Assembly: GCF_027580225.2 (NCBI RefSeq)
Contig: NC_073356.2
Coordinates: forward strand, 9,997,001-10,061,000
From: Misgurnus anguillicaudatus
Lineage: Eukaryota > Chordata > Actinopteri > Cypriniformes > Cobitidae
DNA length: 64,000 nucleotides
Direction of reading: 5' to 3'
In this document: in pieces, positions 48,924 through 58,762 of the stretch
How positions within the stretch are numbered: position 1 is the first letter of the stretch
Layout of the letters: every line of letters starts with the position of its first letter
Made by a program: the position numbers and the translations under genes
Notes under the pieces: model-generated
Databases searched by the model: none
Told to the model about the DNA's origin: nothing
Seen by the model: only the letters and a program-made list of their open reading frames with translations

Positions 48924-49674
48924 TGATTTAGGATTCATATGCTGGAGCAAGTGTTTTGTCATATATCCTGAAAAGGCTGCTGTACAAGTAATAATTTTCG
49001 TATGTACATGCGTGCATTGATGCATATAGGCTTATATATAATGCATACATATATTTTGAAATATAAAAATGTAAATGAGGATCAGATATACGTTTCTTAA
49101 CAAACATGCGTGTTCATATGCGCCGACTTCTTTTCCGCCGGAGGCTGCTCGTCACATTGTCAAGCAATGCTTAGGTTACTTACCAACGACAGACGCTTTG
49201 GAGCGTCCACGTGCTTTGGAGGAAAGCGGCGCGATCATGTTTTATGCGTGGTTATAGATGCGAAATGAAGCAATTGAGCATAATGTGCATGGCCATTTCG
49301 GTGAGTGCTGCTCGAGCCCCGGAGCGACCACGGGATCGGCACCTATGTGCATGTTTATTTTATCACTTTCATCCGTGAAACAACACACAGTTCAAGTGAG
49401 GAACCTTTTTGGGGTTATAATGTCTGCACAGTGCTGAAAATGCATGTTGCTATACTGGTAGTGCAGATTGATACTTTTTCGCAACCTTGACCAAGAGAGA
49501 ATATCTTACCTCATTGTTCCGCCCCCAAGCCAGCGGGTCATCACTGATATCAGCATATAGCGCACTAAGGCTTGAGTCTTATGTCCGTTTGCTTTCACGC
49601 GAACTTGAAGACATCTCGCTGGATGAGACTGTACTTTATATTTATCATAGTTTGTGAAATGCACAGCATCGCGG

Positions 49675-50472
49675 TGTAGCCTTGCTACATTATTAAGGCC
49701 CACAAAAAATATTATGCACATATTTTTGCTTTTCTGGTGTATAAAAAAAGCATAATTTTGTTAATGCATATATATGATTTTATTTGTGTTTCAGGCCTTA
49801 ATTTAAGTTCACTGTTTATTTAAGCTGGTGGTGTTTGAGTTTGTTTACCTTATCTAAAACATCCTTTATGTGGTTAATTTTGAGGACTTTTAGGTTGAAT
49901 CCCTATTGTAGGGGAAGAGATTTTTATTTTAAAGGATTACACCTGGGAGGAAGGAAGGCCTAAAATAAAGTAGGAAATGGTTAGAGATGGAGCATGCTGT
50001 CCAAACCTACAATGTGATTCTGGAGGATTTCATTAGTTTATGAAATCCCTTTTCTAGAATATTTGTGTCTCCTTGTTGAACTAAAAGTGGATTTAATTGC
50101 TGCTGAGTTTCAAGAGACAATTGGATTTTTTGGGGGGGTTTTCCTTCAACATTTTAATGGACAATCTTGGGATTTATCAATTTTTTGGATAACTCATGTT
50201 GATTACTCTGGATTACTCACGTTTCTAAAAGGACTGAGCAAGGACCTAACTAAGGACTAACAGATGACAATGAGCTAAGTGTTTGAAATTTTGCATTTGT
50301 ATTTTCTATTCTAATATATGCATATGAATTCAATCCTGTGGTGTGTGATTTAGCTGGGTCTATTTTGATCATCCTCACCAGATCTTTCCTATTTAGTAAC
50401 ACACAGTATTTGAGTTTCTGAACTTTATTGTAACTAAGAGGTTAAATGATTTATTCAAACAGACTTGTTACA
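49675..50472 (+). repeat. 5' LTR of the Gypsy element
   Basis: TGTAGCCTTGCTACATTA ... GACTTGTTACA, 798 bp. Against the 3' LTR I see a 2-bp length difference in a T-rich run near 49922-49935 and a C/T change near 50292. Its 65-codon frame (50063-50260) recurs in the 3' LTR and is not a gene. Confidence 0.95.
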
Positions 50473-50474
50473 GA

Positions 50475-50492
50475 TGGTGGCCCGTACGGGGA
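50475..50492 (+). other. Primer-binding site complementary to tRNA-Ile
   Basis: TGGTGGCCCGTACGGGGA starts two bases after the LTR. It complements the 3' end of vertebrate tRNA-Ile(AAU) as I know it (...CCCCGTACGGGCCA plus CCA) over all 18 bases. Confidence 0.75.
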
Positions 50493-50579
50493 CTCATGTG
50501 TTTTGTGAACTGTGTTACTGGTTACTGAGTGGATTGTGATTGAATTATATTTTGTGGGTTAACTATTTTTGTTCTTACA

Positions 50580-51263
50580 ATGCAGAATTTTAATTCAAAC
50601 CCAGAGACAGAGTCCATTCATGTAGATAATGTGGGGGCTGCAGAGTCTCTTCCTTTCCAGCCTGTTTCACCTAGAGATACCTACAGGGATGTTGTTGAAA
50701 TCAGTTCTCTATTAAGTGAGCTGTACATTAACAGTCAGGCTGAAGAGAGTGATGAGGAAGGCCAGCCACCTTTGAATCCTATAGGAAATGATATTGAGAG
50801 AATGGATTCTGAAATAAACACCCTCACCCAATCTGTTCAAGAATTACATACAGAAATTTCCACATTAAAAGATGATTTTCGAGCTTACAATCAAAGTGCA
50901 CTTAATAGAGAAACTGCCTTCAGAGAAACTCTGGATCAGCGGTTTGAAGATATTGAAGAATTAATGCAAAGGTCTCTGAATAAGCTAGAACATGCTGTTG
51001 TAGAGTGTCTTCAGAGAAGGGATGAACAATGGAAAAAGGAAGTTGCCCTAATAAGAAAAACTAGCACCCCTGTGGCACATCTTTCTTTTGGAGCTTCTGC
51101 TTCAGACACTGGGCAGTCAGCACAGCCACCTACTTCCTATCCCAAACCTCCAATTAATCTTGAGTTTCCACACTTTGGTGATGCCAGAGAAACCAGTGAT
51201 GTGGTAGAGTTTGTGGAGCGTTGTGAGAATTTTTTTAACACTCAGACATATGTCAGACATTGA
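50580..51263 (+). CDS. gag: Gypsy Gag, N-terminal part
   Basis: 227 codons from ATG at 50580. An acidic N-terminus (NPETESIHVDN) is followed by a heptad-like region about residues 76-125 (MDSEINTLTQSVQELHTEIS) that should form a coiled coil, then the start of the capsid (NLEFPHFGDA, VVEFVERCENFF). The frame ends just after a seven-T run at about 51230. The capsid continues in the +1 frame at MSDIELIATL, so a single extra T has probably split Gag. No CCHC knuckle is visible anywhere in Gag. Confidence 0.85.
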   Translation: MQNFNSNPETESIHVDNVGAAESLPFQPVSPRDTYRDVVEISSLLSELYINSQAEESDEEGQPPLNPIGNDIERMDSEINTLTQSVQELHTEISTLKDDFRAYNQSALNRETAFRETLDQRFEDIEELMQRSLNKLEHAVVECLQRRDEQWKKEVALIRKTSTPVAHLSFGASASDTGQSAQPPTSYPKPPINLEFPHFGDARETSDVVEFVERCENFFNTQTYVRH

Positions 51264-54200
51264 ACTTATAGCTACGCTGAATGCTGTTCTTTCTGGTCCA
51301 GCCAGGAGCTGGTGGCTTGCAGAAAGAAGTAAGATCCACAACTGGATGGATTTTAAAAATGCATTTTTAGGAGCATTCTTACCCACTGACTATCTTACAG
51401 AGGTAGAAGAACAACTCAAAGCTATGATCCAGGAGCCTAATCAATGTATTAGAGATTTTGCCTATGACTATAGGGCATTGTGTCTGAAGTGGAAAAGTGA
51501 TCTCCCTGAGGAGGAAATGGAAAGAAGGATTCTGAATAACTGCAACCCTTCTTTGGCTGGAAGCCTACATGGTGCTGTGCATACAGTAGAACAGTTAGTT
51601 AAGGTTGGATCAATGGTAGAAAGAGACCTTAATTCTAAGAGAGATTATTGGGCCAAAGTAAATCAAATTAAGGCCAGTGAAAAAGGAAAGAAGAATCCAA
51701 CAGTACGACATGTTAATGTTCCTAAACCCACTACTGGGCAATCCCAACATCTTGCTTTAGTCCACTCTACAACCCCTCCATTGCTTCGAGTTGCTATTAG
51801 TATCCAAGGACGACAAGTTGAAGCTATATTAGATACTGGTTCCACTTTTACTTTAATACAGAGGAAGTTGTGGGAAGCACTGGCTAAACCAGGTGAACAA
51901 ATACAAAAACACTCCAACAGAACATTTATGCTAGCTGATGGAAAGGCACAAAAATCAGAAGGTAGAGTTCCTATTACTTATGAGTGGCATGGACTAGTGT
52001 GGACTGTTGATACCTATGTGATGGCAGATGAACAGCTGGCTTTTCCACTTATTTTAGGCCTGGATTTTCTTAGTCAAACTGGTGTACGAGTACATGTGGC
52101 CGAATATAACTATGAACTATGCATTAATGGAAGAGCTAGAGTATTTCCTTTTCTTAGCCAGCCTCTAGGAAAACAGTTATGGAGCCAGCAAGAGGAACAT
52201 GTAGTCACCTTGTACATGGCTTTACCCCTGGACTCTGAAGTGCCTGAGCAATTGATTACCACGGTGCCAACTTTAATTGATGATCTGATACTAAGGTATC
52301 CCCCTGAGGTGCAACAACTTCTGTATGCTTGGCCTTCTGTGTGTTCAGACAAGCTGGGGAAGACAAACCTTACCACCCACAAGATCATGACAACCGATGA
52401 CATACCCATAAGGTGCAAGGCCTATCGTGTCTCACCTCTGAAGAAGGATGTTATTAGGCAGGAGGTTCACAGGATGCTTCAGGAAGGCATAATTGAGCCC
52501 TCACAGTCTTCTTGGGCCTTCCCAGTGGTCCTCGTGCCAAAACCTGATCAAAGCCTACGTTTCTGTGTTGACTATAGAAAGTTAAATGCAAAAACACCCC
52601 AGGATGCTTACCCTATGCCCATTATTCATGATATTTTGGAATCTATGCACGGGGCAAAATATTTTAGCACATTGTATTTAAAATCTGGGTACTGGCAGGT
52701 ACAAATGGACCAGGATAGTCGCGAGAAGACTGCTTTCATCACTCCGTATGGCATATATCATTTTTTGACCATGCCATTTGGTCTAAAAAATGCAGGGGCT
52801 ACATTTCAACGTCTTATGGAAAGAGTCCTTGGTGAGTTAAGGGGGACAATCTGCTTTGGGTATATAGATGATATTATTGTATACTCACCTTCCCAGCAGA
52901 AGCACCTTCAAGATCTGGAAGCTGTTTTTTCAAAACTCCACCAAGCAAACTTGACCCTGAATTTGAAGAAATGCCATTTTCTTAAGAATGAATTAAGGTT
53001 CCTGGGCCATGTTGTTTCTGGAAAAGGGGTGGAAGCAGACCCAGAAAAGACAAGCGCTATCACCAACTACCCTGTTCCTCATGACATTCATTCATTACAG
53101 AGGTTTGTAGGCATGATAGGCTGGTACCACAAGTTTATCCCACATTTTGCAGAGCTTGCTGCCCCTTTGTATCAGTTACAGCGAAAAGGTGTCACATGGG
53201 AATGGACGGAAAAATGTCAACAAAGTATGGAGAGACTGAAGGAAGCCCTACAGAAAGCCCCTGTGCTGGCCCAACCAGATCTGAGCCATCTTTTTCAAGT
53301 ACAAACTGACGCCAGTTCTACAGGACTTGGAGCTGTACTTTCACAAAATATTGATAATGAGGAGCGTGTGATCGCATATGCCTCAAGGAGTCTGAGGGGA
53401 GCAGAATTGAATTACTCCACCTCAGAGAAGGAATGTTTGGCTGTTGTGTGGGCAGTTGAAAAGTGGCACCATTATTTGGAGGGTGTACCTTTTGTGGTAT
53501 ACACTGACCATGCAGCTCTGACGTGGGCCTTTAATTCTCCAAAGACCACTTCTCGACTCACAAGGTGGACTTTGAGGCTACAACGGTTTCAGTTCCAAGT
53601 TCAATATAGAAAGGGCAGAATGAATGTGGTACCAGATGCCCTATCTAGATCTGTTGAAGATCATGCTGTTTTGGCTGCATATGTGGTGAAGACCTCATCA
53701 TGGAACTTTAACTTACCAAGTTCGCTGGCTGAGATACAAGTTGCCCAAGAGCAAGATGAGCAAATGAAGGAGTTAATGGAAAAAGTGGATGGAAAGAATG
53801 AGAAAAGTGACAGAATAAGATGGGAAATTCAACAGGGTGTACTCTACCGAATTATTCCAAACGCTGATGGTGTTAAGTACAAGCTGGTAGTCCCAAAATC
53901 CCTTACCCCTACTTTCCTCGGCTATTTCCATGACAACCCCTTAGGAGCTCATCTAGGGAAAATGAAAACTCTTCTTAAAATCTTGGAGGTGGCCTGGTGG
54001 CCAGATGTCCGAAAGGATGTGTGGCAACATGTGAAAGAATGTGTTGTGTGTCAACAGTACAAACCTTCGAATACCAAACCCCTGGGGTTTCTTCAATCAA
54101 CTGAAGTGAACGAACCTGGTCACATGCTTGGCATCGATCTCATGGGGCCATTTCCAAAAAGTAAGAAGGGCAACATTTATCTCCTTGTGGTGGTTGACTA

Positions 54201-54966
54201 TTTCACAAAGTGGGTGGAGCTATTCCCTTTAAGAGAAAGTAAGACTCCACGCATTTGTAGGATTTTGAAGGATGAAATCTTTAATCGATGGGGCGTGCCC
54301 AAGTACATTCTTTCTGATAGAGGCCCTCAGCTTCTTAGTCAGCTCTTGGTTGATCTGTGCAAAAACTGGGGTGTTACTCAGAAATTAACTACAAGTTATC
54401 ACCCACAGACAAACTTCACAGAGCGAGTCAACAAAACTCTGAAAACCATGATGGCTTCTTATGTGGGGGAAAATCACAGAGAGTGGGACAAGTGGCTATC
54501 TGAGTTCAGATTTGCACTGAATAATGCCAAACATGAAACTACCAACAAGACACCTGCAGAACTTACTTTAGGAAGACCCCTGCAGGGTCCATTGGAGAGA
54601 CTTATCAATTATTCTCCAAATCCCTCTCAATTTTCCTATTCTATAATAGAAAGGCAACAACTACTTGCTGAAGAAGTTAAAAGATCTGTGAGGAAAGCTC
54701 AACTTCGACAAGCCAGGTATTACAATACCCACAGGAGAGATGTACACTTTCAAGTGGGAGATCTGGTCTGGGTAAAGGCTCATCCTCTTTCCAAGGCTTC
54801 TGATTATTTCTCCTCTAAACTAGCCCCAAGGTGGTCAGGGCCAGCCAGGGTGAAGATGAAGCTTGGGCCAGTGAATTACCGAGTCAGATGGATTCATCCA
54901 GATGATAAGGAAGATACAGTGAATGTTGTCAATTTAAAACCTTTCTGGGGAACTCTCCCTATGTAG
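51211..54966 (+). CDS. pol: Gypsy Gag C-terminus plus Pol polyprotein (reverse transcriptase damaged)
   Basis: 1251 codons without a stop. In order: capsid remainder (ARSWWLAE, to about residue 150); aspartic protease DTGSTF near 208; reverse transcriptase with VDYRKLNA, FSTLYLKSGYWQ (487-498), TMPFGLKNAGATFQ and YIDD at 551-554; RNase H TDASSTGLGAVLSQ and YTDHAAL; integrase HHCC (HLGKMKT...CVVCQQYK), core Asp in GIDLMGPF, Asp in LSDRGPQ and Glu in FTERVN; and a GPY/F-like RWSGPARVKMKLGPVNYRV near the end. Motif A has Tyr489 (codon 52675-52677) where the family has its catalytic Asp, so polymerase should be inactive. No chromodomain. The ATG at 51211 is unlikely to be a real start. Confidence 0.95.
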   Translation: MWSVVRIFLTLRHMSDIELIATLNAVLSGPARSWWLAERSKIHNWMDFKNAFLGAFLPTDYLTEVEEQLKAMIQEPNQCIRDFAYDYRALCLKWKSDLPEEEMERRILNNCNPSLAGSLHGAVHTVEQLVKVGSMVERDLNSKRDYWAKVNQIKASEKGKKNPTVRHVNVPKPTTGQSQHLALVHSTTPPLLRVAISIQGRQVEAILDTGSTFTLIQRKLWEALAKPGEQIQKHSNRTFMLADGKAQKSEGRVPITYEWHGLVWTVDTYVMADEQLAFPLILGLDFLSQTGVRVHVAEYNYELCINGRARVFPFLSQPLGKQLWSQQEEHVVTLYMALPLDSEVPEQLITTVPTLIDDLILRYPPEVQQLLYAWPSVCSDKLGKTNLTTHKIMTTDDIPIRCKAYRVSPLKKDVIRQEVHRMLQEGIIEPSQSSWAFPVVLVPKPDQSLRFCVDYRKLNAKTPQDAYPMPIIHDILESMHGAKYFSTLYLKSGYWQVQMDQDSREKTAFITPYGIYHFLTMPFGLKNAGATFQRLMERVLGELRGTICFGYIDDIIVYSPSQQKHLQDLEAVFSKLHQANLTLNLKKCHFLKNELRFLGHVVSGKGVEADPEKTSAITNYPVPHDIHSLQRFVGMIGWYHKFIPHFAELAAPLYQLQRKGVTWEWTEKCQQSMERLKEALQKAPVLAQPDLSHLFQVQTDASSTGLGAVLSQNIDNEERVIAYASRSLRGAELNYSTSEKECLAVVWAVEKWHHYLEGVPFVVYTDHAALTWAFNSPKTTSRLTRWTLRLQRFQFQVQYRKGRMNVVPDALSRSVEDHAVLAAYVVKTSSWNFNLPSSLAEIQVAQEQDEQMKELMEKVDGKNEKSDRIRWEIQQGVLYRIIPNADGVKYKLVVPKSLTPTFLGYFHDNPLGAHLGKMKTLLKILEVAWWPDVRKDVWQHVKECVVCQQYKPSNTKPLGFLQSTEVNEPGHMLGIDLMGPFPKSKKGNIYLLVVVDYFTKWVELFPLRESKTPRICRILKDEIFNRWGVPKYILSDRGPQLLSQLLVDLCKNWGVTQKLTTSYHPQTNFTERVNKTLKTMMASYVGENHREWDKWLSEFRFALNNAKHETTNKTPAELTLGRPLQGPLERLINYSPNPSQFSYSIIERQQLLAEEVKRSVRKAQLRQARYYNTHRRDVHFQVGDLVWVKAHPLSKASDYFSSKLAPRWSGPARVKMKLGPVNYRVRWIHPDDKEDTVNVVNLKPFWGTLPM

Positions 54967-54970
54967 CCGC

Positions 54971-54987
54971 TGGCGGGGGGGGGACTC
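54971..54987 (+). other. Polypurine tract of the Gypsy element
   Basis: GGCGGGGGGGGGACTC directly precedes the 3' LTR TGTAGCC, five bases after the pol stop codon. Confidence 0.8.
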
Positions 54988-55783
54988 TGTAGCCTTGCTA
55001 CATTATTAAGGCCCACAAAAAATATTATGCACATATTTTTGCTTTTCTGGTGTATAAAAAAAGCATAATTTTGTTAATGCATATATATGATTTTATTTGT
55101 GTTTCAGGCCTTAATTTAAGTTCACTGTTTATTTAAGCTGGTGGTGTTTGAGTTTGTTTACCTTATCTAAAACATCCTTTATGTGGTTAATTTTGAGGAC
55201 TTTTAGGTTGAATCCCTATTGTAGGGGAAGAGATTTTTTTTAAAGGATTACACCTGGGAGGAAGGAAGGCCTAAAATAAAGTAGGAAATGGTTAGAGATG
55301 GAGCATGCTGTCCAAACCTACAATGTGATTCTGGAGGATTTCATTAGTTTATGAAATCCCTTTTCTAGAATATTTGTGTCTCCTTGTTGAACTAAAAGTG
55401 GATTTAATTGCTGCTGAGTTTCAAGAGACAATTGGATTTTTTGGGGGGGTTTTCCTTCAACATTTTAATGGACAATCTTGGGATTTATCAATTTTTTGGA
55501 TAACTCATGTTGATTACTCTGGATTACTCACGTTTCTAAAAGGACTGAGCAAGGACCTAACTAAGGACTAACAGATGACAATGAGCTAAGTGTTTGAAAT
55601 TTTGTATTTGTATTTTCTATTCTAATATATGCATATGAATTCAATCCTGTGGTGTGTGATTTAGCTGGGTCTATTTTGATCATCCTCACCAGATCTTTCC
55701 TATTTAGTAACACACAGTATTTGAGTTTCTGAACTTTATTGTAACTAAGAGGTTAAATGATTTATTCAAACAGACTTGTTACA
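54988..55783 (+). repeat. 3' LTR of the Gypsy element
   Basis: 796 bp, near-identical to 49675-50472. Confidence 0.95.
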
Positions 55784-56074
55784 GCGGGTCGGACTGTACC
55801 GTCAACAGCACTAGAATCCACACTTTTGACTTTTAGACATGTTTAACATGAAGTATACAAAGCTTACCTCAGCAGCGCGAGTGTTTTCTGTGGTAAGCTG
55901 TGTTAATTTGGTTGCGCAAGTGACTATAAACAGTGGCTCAACGTAATTAATATTCATGAGGTAAGACATGAAGCGCTTTGCACGTGCATCGCATCAGAAC
56001 CGCTTTAGAACCGAAACTTAAGAATTGTGTGCGGTTCCGGTTCCTTTTAAAAAACGGAACTGGTTCCCAACCCT

Positions 56075-56454
56075 AAATATTGATCAGTTGATCTGTGACA
56101 TTACATACTCCCGCTGGGGGGAAAGAGTTGACAGTAAGGGCTGCATGATTAATTGAAAAAAGAATCACCATCTTGATTCATACATAAATGCAATGTTCTT
56201 TCTAAATGATGGCGATTCACTTGAATATACAGTATTTCCCTGTATCCAGATGCAGCATTCATGTGTTCACGTATTTACATTACAATCAAGGTGCAACATC
56301 ATCAAACTTGCTCACACTCACACAGTGTAATACAAAAACCTATTCACTCACCAATCAGTGTTTGGATCCTAATTAATGAATGATGCTATAGGCTAAATGG
56401 ATGCAATGTACAACGATTAAGTGCACGCATTGAGAAAAGAGAGGTATGTATTAA
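56075..56454. other. Intron DNA with hAT fragments
   Basis: GGGCTGCATGATTAATTG at 56139 resembles a hAT terminus. The rest is AT-rich with no frame. Confidence 0.35.
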
Positions 56455-57375
56455 AGGGCCGTTTACATTATAACGATAACAATAAAAAATATAGTTTTCA
56501 AAATCGTTTTATATTAAAGTCAAAAGCGGAGTTCACACCACAACTATAACGAAAAAGATACAACAAACAATATCGCCAATCAAATCTATTTGAAGTGCAC
56601 ATGAAATGACAGTGGTAAAGCTCAATGCGTAGGTCTTTTAACATAAAATTACCTCAGGTATCCAGTGCAGATGCAGTTGCTTTGAAATTAACTACGTAAT
56701 GCTTTTTTCCTACCACACTGACTACGCCAAAAGGTAAGATATTAACTTAGATTACACAAACTAAATTCACTGTTTAGACTTACACAAAACGCAGCGTGTT
56801 GAGGACAGCTGCTGGGTACCCGCGTTGTAAATGCAACAAGAACAGCGTATTTACATATTCAGTTACATGTTAACAATTGCAACAGTTTTTATTACAAGAA
56901 ATATCAAATAAAAGTTAATGTCATTAAAGGCAAGTATTTGTGCGAGTGCCCCGCGCGTGAGGGAATTAGCATAAAGTTATCGTTATAATGTGGAAGCTAA
57001 TATAGTTATCGTTAATGTTCAGGGCTCCAGACTGCCACCAAATGGTGGCATTTTGCCACCAAAATTCAAGAGTGTGCCACTGAATTTTACATCCAGTCGC
57101 ACATGTGCGACCAGTAAATCTGACTTTTTTTTGTGATGTGACACTGAATTAAAAACAGCACATTGTACTTTCTGCACCTATCATCAAAGTATGTATTAGT
57201 AATACAGTGTATTACTTAGTAGAAATGTGAATATTTGGTTAGCATGTTGATTTACTGTATGTGCCCCTAAATTTTCTGGTTGCGCCCCTAAAATTTTCAG
57301 TTGGGGGCCAGTGTGCTCCTAATGAAAAAAGTTAGTCTGGAGCCCTGATGTTATATTTATAATGTAAATGGCCCT
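56455..57375. mobile_element. Harbinger-type MITE, TIR AGGGCCGTTTACATTATAA
   Basis: AGGGCCGTTTACATTATAAC at the left and TTATAATGTAAATGGCCCT at the right, flanked by the 3-bp duplication TAA (56452-56454 and 57376-57378). ATAACGATAAC-type inverted blocks follow both ends. Interrupted by the MITE at 57020-57347. Confidence 0.8.
57020..57347. mobile_element. CAGGGCTCCAGACT MITE, copy 2
   Basis: Same TIRs as 48584-48923, with 5-bp duplication ATGTT (57015-57019 and 57348-57352). Nested in the Harbinger-type MITE. Confidence 0.85.
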
Positions 57376-57719
57376 TAATTCGTCGAAGTTGAGGGAAAAA
57401 CATAATAAAATATTGAAAAAAAAAAAACTCCTATTAGATTACATGTGGGCACACATATTGTACAATAAATTTTATAAAGAGAGGGTGGTGGGGGCCTACG
57501 TCAATTTTTTTTAGGAGGCCCCGAATACTCAAGCTACAGCCCTGGGGTATAATAGGTATTAAAGATATCCTAAACTCCTTTCAGATTTAAGTCCTTTTTT
57601 TAGGTCTTTTTGTTGTGAGTTTTTGACAAAAAACCGCCTTTAATAAAACAGTCTGACATGACACTTAAAAAAGTATAAATTATTAATATATAAATACAAC
57701 AATAATTAAGGAGACATAC

Positions 57720-58167
57720 CTGGTGAAATTAAATCATCTGCATGATTGTCTTCATCTTTATCGGTGTGATCTTCCTCTTTTGTGGGTTCTGTTTTAATCT
57801 TCATCATCAGGTTCCTGCAGTCGATCAGTTTGACTGAACACATCTTCAGTGTGGTCTGCAGGATCTGCTGCTGTTCTCCAGCGTTACAGACAGAATCCAG
57901 AGACTCTGTGGAGGTTTGATCAGTAGATTCCTCATCCTGTAAGCCCTGATTACTGTCACACACAGTGTCCTGAGCGTCTGTGGGCTTTGACTCAGTATAA
58001 CAGAGTAAAGTGAGACTGAGCTCTGAGTCCTGTGTGTGTCTGGATTTCTCTTCAGAGAGTTTAGAGTCCAGCAGTGGCTGTGGTGTGCGGCTCTGATCTC
58101 TGCTCATCAACACTGAATCCAGACATCCATCAGTCACATACACTGAAGATTCACAACAATCCACATC
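57720..58167 (-). CDS. Zinc-finger gene, acidic N-terminal exon
   Basis: Minus-strand acceptor GTGTGTTGTCAG (AG at 58168-58169) and donor GTATGT at 57719 bound an open 448-bp exon. It encodes DVDCCESSVYVTDGCLDS, MSRDQSRTPQPLLDSK, a Ser/Thr/Asp/Glu-rich middle, LKMCSVKLIDCRNLMMKIKT and EPTKEEDHTDKDEDNHADD. The VKLIDCRNLMMKIKTEP stretch with a SUMO-like MKIKTEP core is typical of fish C2H2 gene N-terminal exons. The Met of MSRDQ could be the start, or an upstream exon could supply it; I see no clear one up to 64000. It joins 45450 in phase. Confidence 0.85.
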
Positions 58168-58293
58168 CTGACAACACACACGAGCAGTGTAAGATTATAA
58201 ATGATTTAATGTAAATGACGTTTAAAAGAAAAACACCACCGTTTCTCAATATTTTACCATGTTCTTCTTACCTCAACTTAGACAAATGAATAC

Positions 58294-58615
58294 TAGGGAT
58301 GCGCAATAATTTGCATGCAATATCATGTGCATCTCTTCAGTAAGGCCGGTTACTTGATTAGTAGTAAATCGCCATCACCTGCTATTCAGGTGGAGCAGCT
58401 GTAGTTCATTGACAAGCTGGTCCTTATCGCATAAATATCGGAGGCAATATTTGCATTTAATTAATGCAAAATTGCCCAGATTGTCAGTGAACTACGGTTT
58501 TGTGTAGTAAATGCCTCTCCATCTGAAAACAGGTGATGGTGATTTACTTCTAATCACGAAACTGGCTTCACTATATGTACAATGACAATCAGATGCAAAT
58601 TATTGTGCATCCCTA
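58294..58615. mobile_element. Palindromic hAT-like MITE
   Basis: TAGGGATGCGCAATAATTTGCATG at the left and CAAATTATTGTGCATCCCTA at the right. Both arms contain GTAAATC(G/A)CCATCACCTG or its inverse, so the whole 322 bp folds back. Flanks ATGAATAC and ATTAATAT agree at 6 of 8 bases. Confidence 0.7.
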
Positions 58616-58762
58616 ATTAATATAGACCTATCTTTTTTAAATGCATACACTTAATCTTTGTACAGCATGTGAATTTGTTAGCATTTAGCCTAGCCCCATT
58701 TATTCCATGTTTTCCCCATTTAAAGACTGTTAAGTTAATAAAAATGAAAACGATATTATATG

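Larger units (their letters stand above)
49675..55783 (+). mobile_element. Ty3/Gypsy LTR retrotransposon, young copy
   Basis: Complete structure: 5' LTR, primer site, gag, pol, polypurine tract and 3' LTR, flanked by the 4-bp duplication GCGG (49671-49674 and 55784-55787). The LTRs differ at only a few positions, so insertion is recent on the scale of the surrounding elements. No envelope gene. It lies in an intron of the zinc-finger gene, on the opposite strand. Confidence 0.95.
48309..56074. mobile_element. hAT element, TIR AGGGTTGGGAA, hosting a Gypsy element
   Basis: AGGGTTGGGAATCG then CGGTTCCGATTCCGG at the left, and GTTCCGGTTCC...GGTTCCCAACCCT at the right. Flanks ATTATCGA and AATATTGA agree at 6 of 8 positions, a decayed duplication. 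Outside the inserts about 1.3 kb remains. It is itself flanked by a fragment AGGGCTGCAACAACTAATTG (48246) of another hAT. Confidence 0.75.
45451..57719 (-). other. Intron of the zinc-finger gene (~12.3 kb)
   Basis: The minus-strand donor CCAG/GTATGT at 57719 and acceptor TTCTTTTAG at 45451 are both strong, and phase 1 at each side joins CCA-G to AT-GTG (Pro-Asp-Val). The intron is filled by nested transposons listed separately. Confidence 0.8.

Noticed and set aside
51211..51213. ATG at 51211 as the true start of Gypsy Pol
   Set aside because: It falls in the middle of capsid coding and just before the frame break; the protein is more likely a continuation of Gag.
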